A model generated the notes under the pieces. The model was given only the letters and a program-made list of their open reading frames with translations, did no database searches and was not told where the DNA came from. Shown in pieces: positions 56,911 through 64,000 of a stretch of DNA of 64,000 nt (position 1 is the stretch's first letter; every line of letters starts with the position of its first letter). A program made the position numbers and the translations under genes. Origin of the DNA: Paraglaciecola sp. L3A3 (GTDB lineage: Bacteria; Pseudomonadota; Gammaproteobacteria; Enterobacterales; Alteromonadaceae); the NCBI RefSeq assembly GCF_009796765.1, contig NZ_CP047023.1, forward strand, positions 4,261,501 through 4,325,500, given 5' to 3'.

Positions 56911-58463
56911 ACTATTTTCCCCTTTTGAAAATTTGAAACATACTGGCGTTCATCATACGGCAGTGTTTGAGTTCCTATAATTTGATAACTTTCATGACCT
57001 TTCCCAGCGAGTAAAATTATGTCGCCCTTAGCAGTTAACTCTGCTGCAAGTTGGATGGCTTTTTTGCGGTCATGTTCAACTCGAATCTGTTCTGGATTTT
57101 TACAACCAGATAAAATGTCATGGATAATTTTTTGTGGGTCTTCGCTGCGAACATTATCATCGGTTAGAATGACATGATCAGCATATTGTTCAGCCAACTC
57201 ACCCATTAACGAACGCTTACCTATATCTCTGTCCCCCCCACAACCAAAAATACAATACAACTTTCCCTGACAATGTTGTCTAGTGGCTTGTAAAGCTTTT
57301 TCTAAGGCGTCTGGAGTATGGGCATAATCGACTACTATGGTTGCAGCTTGGGCATGACTAAAGAGTTCCATACGACCTGCAACTGGACTTAGTTTTTGTG
57401 CCACATAGGCAATCTGTTTCAAGTTTTTGCCTAAACAAAGCTGTGCAGCAATAGCCGCCAGAATATTCTCTATATTAAAGTCACCCATAAGAGCAATACG
57501 TAATTCACAATCGCCCCAAGATGATTTCAACGAAAACCTCAACCCTGAACTGGTATATTGCACATTATTGCCAATACAGTATTGATAATCTTTGCTGATT
57601 GTTTTTGGATTAATATTTCGGCCAATTAATACCTTAACAACTGAATTAGGCGTTTCAGCAAGCCAATTTTTATACTCTTCATCATTTGCATTAATTAATG
57701 TATAAGCTAATTCTGGTTGAGATAAAATCAAACGTTTAGCTGCGGCGTATTCTGCCATAGAGCCATGATAATCAAGGTGATCACGAGACAAATTGGTAAA
57801 TATTGCCACGTCTGTTTTCACGGCTTTAATTCGATTTTGTACCAAGGCATGAGACGATGCTTCTAACGCCACTTGATAAACACCCTCACCCACATATTCA
57901 GCCAAAAGTTTCTGCATGCTAATTGCATCAGGAGTCGTGTTGATTGTGCTAGCTAATATTTGCTTATTACCGCGATATACTCCTGAGCCTAAGGTACCAA
58001 TAGACGCGGCTTGCTCACCTAACAAATAAGCAAGTTGTGTAGTCAACTGCACCACTGAGGTTTTACCGTTAGTACCCGTCACGGCTATCACAGACATAGA
58101 ATTAGCGGGGAATTGGAAAAAATAACCGGCTAAAGCAGATATTTTTTCTGCTAGTTGGAAAAAACTAATAATAAGACTTTGTTCACGCATCTCGACAGCG
58201 CCATGATCTTGTTCTAGCTCACACTCAGCTAAAATGACTTTTGCTCCCAAGCTTATTGCTTGTGGGATAAAGTCTCGGCCATCACAGTTATGACCTTTTA
58301 TTGCAATAAAGGCTTTATGAATAGCCACTTCACGGCTGTCTAACACCAAATCACTAATCATAATATCCGGGGCGTCAATAGCAAAATGAGCCAGCAAAGG
58401 TTTAATACTTTGATCAAACTCTTGAGGAAATTGGTTATTAATACTCACCATATCAGCCTGCAT
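56907..58463 (-). CDS. murE: UDP-N-acetylmuramoyl-tripeptide synthetase MurE (meso-diaminopimelate adding)
   Basis: A Mur ligase of about 518 residues. The ATP site is IAVTGTNGKTSVVQLTTQLA, followed by NTTPDAISMQKLL, TNLSRDHLDYHGSM, DYAHTPDALEKAL and the C-terminal AGKGHESYQIIG. The ATG at 58463 is preceded by AAAGGAG at good spacing and is preferred over the ATG at 58484. The amino-acid selection motif reads DDNVRSEDP near residue 436, where meso-DAP enzymes usually have DNPR; the Arg is kept, so meso-DAP remains the likely substrate. It overlaps ftsI by 11 bp. Confidence 0.96.
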   Translation of the reverse strand: MQADMVSINNQFPQEFDQSIKPLLAHFAIDAPDIMISDLVLDSREVAIHKAFIAIKGHNCDGRDFIPQAISLGAKVILAECELEQDHGAVEMREQSLIISFFQLAEKISALAGYFFQFPANSMSVIAVTGTNGKTSVVQLTTQLAYLLGEQAASIGTLGSGVYRGNKQILASTINTTPDAISMQKLLAEYVGEGVYQVALEASSHALVQNRIKAVKTDVAIFTNLSRDHLDYHGSMAEYAAAKRLILSQPELAYTLINANDEEYKNWLAETPNSVVKVLIGRNINPKTISKDYQYCIGNNVQYTSSGLRFSLKSSWGDCELRIALMGDFNIENILAAIAAQLCLGKNLKQIAYVAQKLSPVAGRMELFSHAQAATIVVDYAHTPDALEKALQATRQHCQGKLYCIFGCGGDRDIGKRSLMGELAEQYADHVILTDDNVRSEDPQKIIHDILSGCKNPEQIRVEHDRKKAIQLAAELTAKGDIILLAGKGHESYQIIGTQTLPYDERQYVSNFQKGKIV

Positions 58464-60285
58464 TATTTTCTCCTTTAATTTCACTTAAGGAGGAAGCCAA
58501 AGACGATACTGTTTTATCATCAGGTGGCACGTTTAATAACTGTAAACTGGCGGCCATGACTTCAGCAAACACAGGTGCTGCAGTATGCCCAGCATAATAA
58601 TGTTCACCTTTAGGTTCATTAATCAAAATAACTACAGCAAGTTCTGGATTTGATACTGGCGCAACACCAGCAAAAATATTCACATACTCATCACCATAAC
58701 CGCTAGCAGTCGCTTTACGGCTAGTACCGGTTTTACCCGCCACTCTGTATCCCGGAATATTTGCCTTTTCAGCAGAGCCACCTTTTTGCACAACCGTTTC
58801 CATCATTTTTAATATTTGCTGAGTGCTTTCTCTGCTGATTACTCTTTCACTTTCTACAGGAGTATTAGGTTTGATAATACTCAGTGGGCGCTTAATTCCA
58901 CCATCGCCTAAAATACTGTACATACGCGCCAATTGCAGTGCCGTGACTGAAATACCATAACCAAAAGATAAGGTAGATAATTCAAAATCTGACCAACGAT
59001 TACGCTCATTAAATATACCGCTAATTTCGCCCATTAGATTTGCCCCGCTATCGCTCATCAAACCTACGTTGTAATACATATCAATCAAAAACTCTTTAGG
59101 CACAGACAAGGCTAATTTTGAGGTGCCCATATTACTCGACTTACGAATAATTTCTGTCAGATCAATTTTTCCGTAATTGCGGGAATCTCGAACGATATTG
59201 CCGCCTAAATGCATCCAACCTGGCGAGGTATCAATAATAGTATCCACTTCAGCAGAACCAAATTCTAATGCACTTAATACCGCTAAAGGTTTGACTGAAG
59301 AACCAGGTTCATAAGCATCGGTTACCGCACGATTACGCACCCTATGTGGCAAGGCACTAGATAAATTATTCGGGTTAAATGAAGGACTGTTAACTAAAGC
59401 TAGGATTTCACCCGTTTTAACACTCACAACTACAGCCGAACCAGACGCCGCGCGATAATATTGAACCGCCTGCTTTAATTCTTTGTAGGCAATCGCTTGA
59501 ATCCTTTGATCAATAGTTAATTGAATATCAGTAGGCTTTTCCCCTTCGTTATATTCAATTAACTCAACCATACGGTTTTTGCCATCTTTACGAATAACTC
59601 GAGAGCCACGTGCTCCTGTGAGCAACTTGTTATATAGCTTTTCAACCCCTTCAATGCCAATATCGTCAACATTGGTAAAACCTACAATATGGGCTGAAAC
59701 CTCACCACTGGGGTAGTATCTTCTCGACTCATTGCGTAAATGTACGCCCGATAACTTAAGTTGTTGTACATATTTGGCCATAGCAGGTGAAACTTGACGC
59801 TGAATATAAACAAAAGTGTCTTCAGGATCGCTGACCATATCTTTTAAAGACTCAACATCTTTACCTAATATTTGCGCTAATGCAGTCCAACGTTTTTCAT
59901 TCGCCGCCAGCTTTGCAGCTAAATTAAACTCGGGATCTTTTTCCGCTTTTTTTTGTAATTCTTGTAAGGCATCCGCTATCGTTTCGGGGTTCGCCCACAC
60001 AGCCTGTACTGGGACACTAACTGCCAACTGTTTGCCATTTCTATCTGTGATCAACCCTCTGTGCAAAGGATTATCTCGCTCACGCAAAGTTCGGTTATCA
60101 CCACGTTTTATCAATAGATCCGGAGCAATAATTTGAATATATACCGCTCTAGCACCAAGTCCGACAAAAACTAAGATGATTGCGCCAATTACCACTAAAA
60201 ACCGCCAACGCAATAACTCAGGCACACTATTAGTTTTAGCGTGAGTAATTGTTTTATTGCTTTTACGGTTAGTGATTCGGCTCAT
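58453..60285 (-). CDS. ftsI: Septal peptidoglycan transpeptidase FtsI (PBP3)
   Basis: A 610-residue class B penicillin-binding protein: short cytoplasmic start, transmembrane segment at about residues 28-48, a pedestal domain (ERDNPLHRGLITDRNGKQLA) and the transpeptidase domain. Active-site motifs are SVK in YEPGSSVKPLAVL (about residue 330), SSN in IRKSSNMGTSKL (about 386) and KTG in RVAGKTGTSRKA (about 520). It cross-links septal peptidoglycan with FtsW. It overlaps ftsL by 4 bp. Its last 40 residues form a Ser/Asp-rich tail. Confidence 0.98.
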   Translation of the reverse strand: MSRITNRKSNKTITHAKTNSVPELLRWRFLVVIGAIILVFVGLGARAVYIQIIAPDLLIKRGDNRTLRERDNPLHRGLITDRNGKQLAVSVPVQAVWANPETIADALQELQKKAEKDPEFNLAAKLAANEKRWTALAQILGKDVESLKDMVSDPEDTFVYIQRQVSPAMAKYVQQLKLSGVHLRNESRRYYPSGEVSAHIVGFTNVDDIGIEGVEKLYNKLLTGARGSRVIRKDGKNRMVELIEYNEGEKPTDIQLTIDQRIQAIAYKELKQAVQYYRAASGSAVVVSVKTGEILALVNSPSFNPNNLSSALPHRVRNRAVTDAYEPGSSVKPLAVLSALEFGSAEVDTIIDTSPGWMHLGGNIVRDSRNYGKIDLTEIIRKSSNMGTSKLALSVPKEFLIDMYYNVGLMSDSGANLMGEISGIFNERNRWSDFELSTLSFGYGISVTALQLARMYSILGDGGIKRPLSIIKPNTPVESERVISRESTQQILKMMETVVQKGGSAEKANIPGYRVAGKTGTSRKATASGYGDEYVNIFAGVAPVSNPELAVVILINEPKGEHYYAGHTAAPVFAEVMAASLQLLNVPPDDKTVSSLASSLSEIKGENNAG

Positions 60286-60602
60286 TTCATCCTCACCACA
60301 ATTTCTTCACTTGGTGAAGGTCGATGCATATCCAGCTGCTTTTTAACTAAGTTTTCAATCCGGTTATGTTCAGCTAAAGCACTTTGTTCTAAAACCAAAT
60401 TACGCCACTCAACATCCAGCCGATCTTGCTCTTGCATTAAGCGTTCTATCGCCATCGACATTTGACGATTATGGTGGGCACTCAGAATAACTAGCGCAGC
60501 ACTAACTAGTACCGCTAGAAACAACAAAACCCGCACTGGATGGCGGGCTAAATCAGCAAGTATAAAACTGAGTAGGTTGAAGTTTGAAGTGGCCGTTTTC
60601 AT
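60282..60602 (-). CDS. ftsL: Cell division protein FtsL
   Basis: A 106-residue bitopic protein: one transmembrane segment at about residues 21-43 ([18 protein letters not shown]), then a periplasmic coiled coil ([19 protein letters not shown]) that pairs with FtsB and binds FtsQ. Length and position between rsmH and ftsI are typical. It overlaps both neighbours by 4 bp. Identification relies on topology and position more than sequence, because FtsL is poorly conserved. Confidence 0.94.
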   Translation of the reverse strand: MKTATSNFNLLSFILADLARHPVRVLLFLAVLVSAALVILSAHHNRQMSMAIERLMQEQDRLDVEWRNLVLEQSALAEHNRIENLVKKQLDMHRPSPSEEIVVRMK

Positions 60603-61534
60603 AACTTCTCTGCGACTCTGAGCACCGAACTTCTGGCCCGTATATTATGTTGTAATTCTAAGGCTGAGGGTTTAATTGCTTTACCAATCGCTTTCATTGC
60701 TTTTGCCGCGTCAATCTCAGCTTGCATAATAGGCATGCCTGCAGGCACATTTAACCCTCGGCTTTGTTCCCGTATAAAGCGCTTCACTAATCTATCTTCT
60801 AATGAATGAAAACTAATAACAGCCAACCTGCCACTAGGCGCCAATGTATTCAGTGCTGCCTTAAGCCCGGTCTTTATTTCATCCAGTTCACTGTTTATAT
60901 AAATACGAATGGCTTGAAAACTACGGGTAGCTGGATGTTTGAATTTATCTTTCACCGGCACAGCTTGATCGATAATTTCAGCTAACTGTAAAGTGTCGAT
61001 AATTGGCGCAACTTGCCTAGTATTAACGATTGCATGAGCAATACGTTTACCAAATTTTTCTTCTCCAAATTCTTTAATAACTTGGGTGATATCTTGCTCT
61101 TCAGCTGTGGCTAACCACTGTGCAGCACTCAATCCTTTGCTGGTGTCCATGCGCATATCAAGAGGCCCTTTACGCATAAAACTAAAGCCTCTTTCTGCAT
61201 CATCTAACTGTGGAGATGACACACCTAAATCCATTAATATACCGTCAATCTTACCTACAAGCCCTAATTCCTCTGCCACTTTATCTAAATCAGAAAACGC
61301 ACTATGATGAATAGAAAAACGTGGATCCCCCGCAAAGGCTTCGGCAGCTTTAATAGCAGTAGGATCACGATCAATAGCAATCAGACGGCCTTGAGCAGAT
61401 AGTTGACTCAAAATATGTTTAGAATGACCGCCACGACCAAAAGTGGCATCCATGTAGATGCCATCAGGTTTAATAGCTAAACCGTCGATAGATTCCTGTA
61501 ACAAGACAGATAAATGTGAAAAAGTTGCATCCAT
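60599..61534 (-). CDS. rsmH: 16S rRNA (cytosine(1402)-N(4))-methyltransferase RsmH
   Basis: A 311-residue SAM-dependent methyltransferase. It begins with [12 protein letters not shown], has the SAM loop [15 protein letters not shown] and IDRDPTAI, and [35 protein letters not shown] and [16 protein letters not shown]. It N4-methylates C1402 of 16S rRNA. It shares one base with mraZ (61534) and overlaps ftsL by 4 bp. Confidence 0.98.
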   Translation of the reverse strand: MDATFSHLSVLLQESIDGLAIKPDGIYMDATFGRGGHSKHILSQLSAQGRLIAIDRDPTAIKAAEAFAGDPRFSIHHSAFSDLDKVAEELGLVGKIDGILMDLGVSSPQLDDAERGFSFMRKGPLDMRMDTSKGLSAAQWLATAEEQDITQVIKEFGEEKFGKRIAHAIVNTRQVAPIIDTLQLAEIIDQAVPVKDKFKHPATRSFQAIRIYINSELDEIKTGLKAALNTLAPSGRLAVISFHSLEDRLVKRFIREQSRGLNVPAGMPIMQAEIDAAKAMKAIGKAIKPSALELQHNIRARSSVLRVAEKL

Positions 61535-61992
61535 TAAAGTGAGAAATCCTGCAGTCGTTCGGTTAGTTCAAAATCAGCTTCTTGTTCAGTCGCTACGTCT
61601 AAATCAATTTGTTTTTGCCAAATATCCGCATCCCAAATTTCAAATTTGTTAAACTGACCGACTAACATTATTTGTTTATCAAGTTTGGCATGTTGTCGTA
61701 GTGGAGAGCCTAATAAAAAGCGCCCGTTTTTATCCATTTCTCCCTCTGACGCATAACCCAACAATAAACGCTGCATACGACGTTCGTGGGGATTCATACT
61801 TGACAGACGACTTAATTTTAGTTCGATTTCTTCCCATTCAGGCAATGGGTAAAGCAGCAAACAAGGCTGTTGGGTATCTATGGTACAAACTAGTTGCCCC
61901 TGACAATCGTCCAGCAGGGATTGCCTATACCTTGTAGGTATAGTAACTCGCCCTTTAATATCTAGACTGATTGCGTTAGCGCCCCGGAACAT
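61534..61992 (-). CDS. mraZ: Transcriptional regulator MraZ
   Basis: A 152-residue double AbrB/SpoVT-like protein. It begins [20 protein letters not shown] and the second copy has [20 protein letters not shown], with the family's DxxGR signatures. It forms a ring and binds short direct repeats upstream of its own gene to repress the dcw operon. It is the first gene of the cluster, and candidate binding repeats lie about 70 bp upstream. Confidence 0.97.
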   Translation of the reverse strand: MFRGANAISLDIKGRVTIPTRYRQSLLDDCQGQLVCTIDTQQPCLLLYPLPEWEEIELKLSRLSSMNPHERRMQRLLLGYASEGEMDKNGRFLLGSPLRQHAKLDKQIMLVGQFNKFEIWDADIWQKQIDLDVATEQEADFELTERLQDFSL

Positions 61993-62063
61993 TCCCCTGC
62001 CTTTTATTTTTAAAAAGAAACTTAAGTAGTAACTGTGATGAACAAAATAACCTCTCGAAGAAC

Positions 62064-62096
62064 ACTTTGATCCACTTTATGCCACTTTTATCCACA
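62064..62096 (-). promoter_or_regulatory. Candidate MraZ operator: 10-bp direct repeats
   Basis: On the minus strand GTGGATAAAA, GTGGCATAAA and GTGGATCAAA follow each other without gaps, then a partial fourth GTG. The 10-bp period with a TGG core resembles the MraZ boxes (TGGG repeats 5-6 bp apart) known upstream of mraZ in E. coli, although the third G is replaced by A or C. It lies at about +1 to +33 of the predicted mraZ promoter, fitting repression. Confidence 0.6.
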
Positions 62097-62102
62097 AATG
62101 AC

Positions 62103-62132
62103 AGTTTAGGTACCACTTGACTATCATGTCAA
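62103..62132 (-). promoter_or_regulatory. Candidate sigma-70 promoter of the dcw cluster (mraZ)
   Basis: On the minus strand: TTGACA (62127-62132), 18-bp spacer, TAAACT (62103-62108). The -35 box is perfect, the -10 box matches 4 of 6. An inverted repeat CTTGAC-TATCAT-GTCAAG (62116-62133) overlaps the -35 box. The predicted start lies at the edge of the MraZ-box-like repeats. Confidence 0.5.
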
Positions 62133-62347
62133 GGACTAAAATGGGTCACTTCTTTGGGTTATTCACGCAGTTTCTAAATAAGCGTTAGGAAGTCTATGAA
62201 TTAGTTGGGAAAAGGCAGCTGTGACACTATTTGGCTACACCAGTAAATAATTTTGGCATTTAACAATTCTTCGCAAAAGAGATGATTTTTATTAACAGAA
62301 AAGAATATACTGATTCTGCTAACTAATTGAACTCTAAAGGCTTACGA

Positions 62348-63253
62348 TTGACCACATCTATCACACTCATTCAAGAACTACCGGTAGCCAACACCCTAGG
62401 AGAAGGGGTAATTTGGCAGCAAGACACACAAACTGCTTTTTGGACCGATATTCAACAAAACAAAATGTATAGCTGGAAATTTGGCAGTATTGTCACCAAT
62501 CAATATGAATGCCCAGAGCGCTTAGGTTGTTTCGGTTTCACCACTGAACAAGAGTGGTTTATTTGTGGTTTTGAATCTGGATTCGCATTTTTTCATCCTC
62601 TAAGTGGACAGATAGAATGGATTGCAAAGATTGAATCTGAATATGTACATACACGGCTAAATGATGGTCGAGTTGATCGCCAAGGACGATTTTGGGCCGG
62701 CACTATGATGGAAGACGAAGGCGTCGACGAAAATCGTGCTAAAGCAGCACTTTATCGCCTAGACAATAACAGGCAAGTTACTAAAGTGATTGAGCAAGTT
62801 AAAGTGGCTAATGGACTGTGCTGGGATCCCTCTGGTGATATTTTGTATTTTGCTGATTCTCCTACGCAAACCATCATCAAAGCAAATATGAATAAAAACA
62901 CTGGAGAATTGCAGCCGGCTTCTCCCTTCATCAATACCGATAAGCATGCTTTTCCTGACGGTTCATGTATAGACAGTGAAGGATGCCTGTGGAACGCCCA
63001 ATGGGGTAGCAGTACCATTAAACGTTATTCACCTACTGGTGAATTATTATTGGTTTTAGATACCCCTTGTGAACAACCTAGTTGTGTTGCATTTGGCGGG
63101 CCTGATTTACAACATCTGTTTGTCACCTCTGCTAGGCAGAATTTAAGCACAGATAAAATTGAGCAAGAACCTAGTAATGGCAACTTATTTGTTTACCAAA
63201 CCCCCTACACGGGATTAGCAGAATCCGTTTGTACCTTACAACGGCAAAAATAA
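62348..63253 (+). CDS. SMP-30/gluconolactonase family protein
   Basis: A six-bladed beta-propeller lactonase of about 301 residues. Metal ligands are seen in NTLGEGVIW (Glu near residue 16), LNDGRVDRQGRFWAGTM (Asn/Asp near residue 100), VANGLCWDPSGDILYFADS and FPDGSCIDSEGCLWNAQWG (Asp near residue 200). Such enzymes open sugar lactones (glucono-, galactono-, arabinono-lactone) in oxidative sugar pathways. The TTG at 62348 with AAAGG seven bases upstream is the preferred start; another TTG is at 62327. It is followed by a sugar-kinase remnant and galM, pointing to a sugar-catabolic operon that continues beyond the window. The intergenic stretch to mraZ (61993-62347) holds the dcw control sites listed. 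Confidence 0.85.
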   Translation: MTTSITLIQELPVANTLGEGVIWQQDTQTAFWTDIQQNKMYSWKFGSIVTNQYECPERLGCFGFTTEQEWFICGFESGFAFFHPLSGQIEWIAKIESEYVHTRLNDGRVDRQGRFWAGTMMEDEGVDENRAKAALYRLDNNRQVTKVIEQVKVANGLCWDPSGDILYFADSPTQTIIKANMNKNTGELQPASPFINTDKHAFPDGSCIDSEGCLWNAQWGSSTIKRYSPTGELLLVLDTPCEQPSCVAFGGPDLQHLFVTSARQNLSTDKIEQEPSNGNLFVYQTPYTGLAESVCTLQRQK

Positions 63254-63263
63254 AGGAGTGCCC

Positions 63264-63623
63264 ATGTTCTCAGATAATTATATTCTGTCGATAGAGCAAG
63301 GCACCATTTCAACCAGAGCCATTATATTTACCACCGACTCATCTGTTATTGCCGCTATTCAGCAGGAGTTTAAGCGCACTTAAATATTATGATGGCACTG
63401 CGGGGCAACTGATTATGTTAATTTTTAGCTAATATTTTAGATATTGGGGTTCACGGCATAAAATAATGGAAACTACCGCCTTAGGTGCGGCATACTTAGC
63501 GAGTATTACAATCGTCAATTTATTCAAGAAGCATTTACAGCAAATATAAAACCACAACTTCGCAGCAAACTTTTAAAAGGTTGGGCGAGTTCGATTCAAA
63601 GCACATTGGAACAAAAATCATGA
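63264..63623 (+). pseudogene. Glycerol-kinase-like FGGY kinase remnant (large internal deletion)
   Basis: The start is well preserved behind AAAGGAG: the first 35 codons read YILSIEQGTISTRAIIF, the N-terminal phosphate-binding region of GlpK-type FGGY kinases, and then stop at TAA (63381-63383). About 100 bp later METTALGAAYLA appears, a motif near residue 410 of full-length kinases, followed in another frame by QFIQEAFTANIKPQLRSKLL and KGWASSIQ, the family's C-terminal end. About 360 codons of the middle are gone and at least one more frameshift is present. The last codons overlap the galM start (ATGA). The original substrate is unknown. Confidence 0.8.
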
Positions 63624-64000
63624 TCAAACATAGTCAGTTCGGAACCTTAGCAAACGGACAAATCGTCGATGAGTACACTCTCACTAACCAACAAGGTGTG
63701 GAAGTTGACATAATAAGCCTTGGAGCCATTTTGAAAAGCTGGAAACTGCCCACAAAAAATGGAGAAAAAGACATTGTTTTAGGTTTCGACACATTAGATG
63801 AGTACTTGGCTGATCAGAGTTATATTGGTGCCACAGTGGGTCGATATGCAAATCGTATTGCTCAAGGTCAGTTTTCTTTAAACGGCATTCAATACCAAGT
63901 TGATGTGAATCAAGCCGGTAATTGTTTACATGGCGGAAAACAAGGTTTTCATTCATATGTTTGGCAAGCAGAAGTAATATCTGAAGATAAAAACCCATCG
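63620..64000 (+). CDS. galM: Aldose 1-epimerase (3' end outside window)
   Basis: The first 127 codons of a galactose-mutarotase family protein, cut by the window edge. Visible landmarks are LTNQQGVEVDIISLGAILKS, IVLGFDTLDEYL, YIGATVGRYANRIAQGQFSL and NCLHGGKQGFHSYVW; the first catalytic His is expected in the LHGG region. It interconverts alpha and beta anomers of aldoses. It starts at an ATG overlapping the end of the kinase remnant. Linked to SMP-30 lactonase and the kinase remnant, it probably serves a hexose or pentose utilisation operon. Confidence 0.92.
   Translation, partial: MIKHSQFGTLANGQIVDEYTLTNQQGVEVDIISLGAILKSWKLPTKNGEKDIVLGFDTLDEYLADQSYIGATVGRYANRIAQGQFSLNGIQYQVDVNQAGNCLHGGKQGFHSYVWQAEVISEDKNPS

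Noticed and set aside
1..64000. CRISPR arrays, tRNA or rRNA genes, prophage genes, attachment sites
   Set aside because: No regular spacer-repeat series, cloverleaf-like sequence, rRNA-like block, integrase or phage structural gene was found by reading.

Overview
The window looks like a chromosomal segment of an AT-rich marine gammaproteobacterium of the Alteromonadaceae (Paraglaciecola/Glaciecola/Alteromonas-like). This is inferred from the complete dcw cluster in gammaproteobacterial order ending lpxC - M23 peptidase - secA - mutT, a SecA with a SEC-C tail, and an exosortase A (XrtA) type exopolysaccharide locus. No tRNA, rRNA, prophage or CRISPR array was seen.

Layout. (1) 1-31.5 kb is one large surface-polysaccharide region. 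Its left part (1-12.9 kb) holds glycosyltransferases of the GT2 and GT4 types, a DUF707 protein, a sulfotransferase, a Gfo/Idh/MocA-epimerase fusion, an acyltransferase and an inserted IS3-family element. The middle (13-18.6 kb) holds a very large VanZ/membrane/PHP fusion, a membrane-anchored transglutaminase-like protein and another GT4. The right part (18.9-31.5 kb) is the XrtA core: TIGR03087-type glycosyltransferase, hexapeptide acyltransferase, beta-helix protein, exosortase A-EpsI, DUF3473 deacetylase, priming sugar transferase, export lipoprotein, chain-length protein, BY-kinase and outer-membrane barrel. (2) 31.5-38 kb is a four-gene MukBEF-like condensin/nuclease operon (Wadjet/JetABCD or MksBEFG type) with the order SMC, MukE-like, MukF-like, Toprim nuclease. 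(3) 38.2-39.8 kb has an orphan periplasmic binding protein and mutT. (4) 39.9-62.1 kb is secA, an M23 peptidase, lpxC and the intact dcw cluster (ftsZ back to mraZ), all on the minus strand with mostly 1-11 bp overlaps, and with candidate MraZ boxes in front of mraZ. (5) 62.3-64 kb starts a sugar-catabolic group: SMP-30 lactonase, a glycerol-kinase-like remnant and galM (cut by the window edge).

The main surprise is uneven gene integrity. Roughly 20 kb of dcw/secA genes is free of frameshifts. In the polysaccharide region three genes are broken: a WsaF-like glycosyltransferase (two one-base losses, each in an A/T homopolymer), an FkbM methyltransferase (three frameshifts) and the XrtA tyrosine autokinase (a 19-bp perfect tandem duplication). 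An IS3 copy has also landed there. This suggests ongoing erosion or switchable expression of the exopolysaccharide. The other items most worth checking are the VanZ-PHP fusion beside a transglutaminase-like protein, and the rearranged condensin/nuclease operon with a short nuclease subunit.
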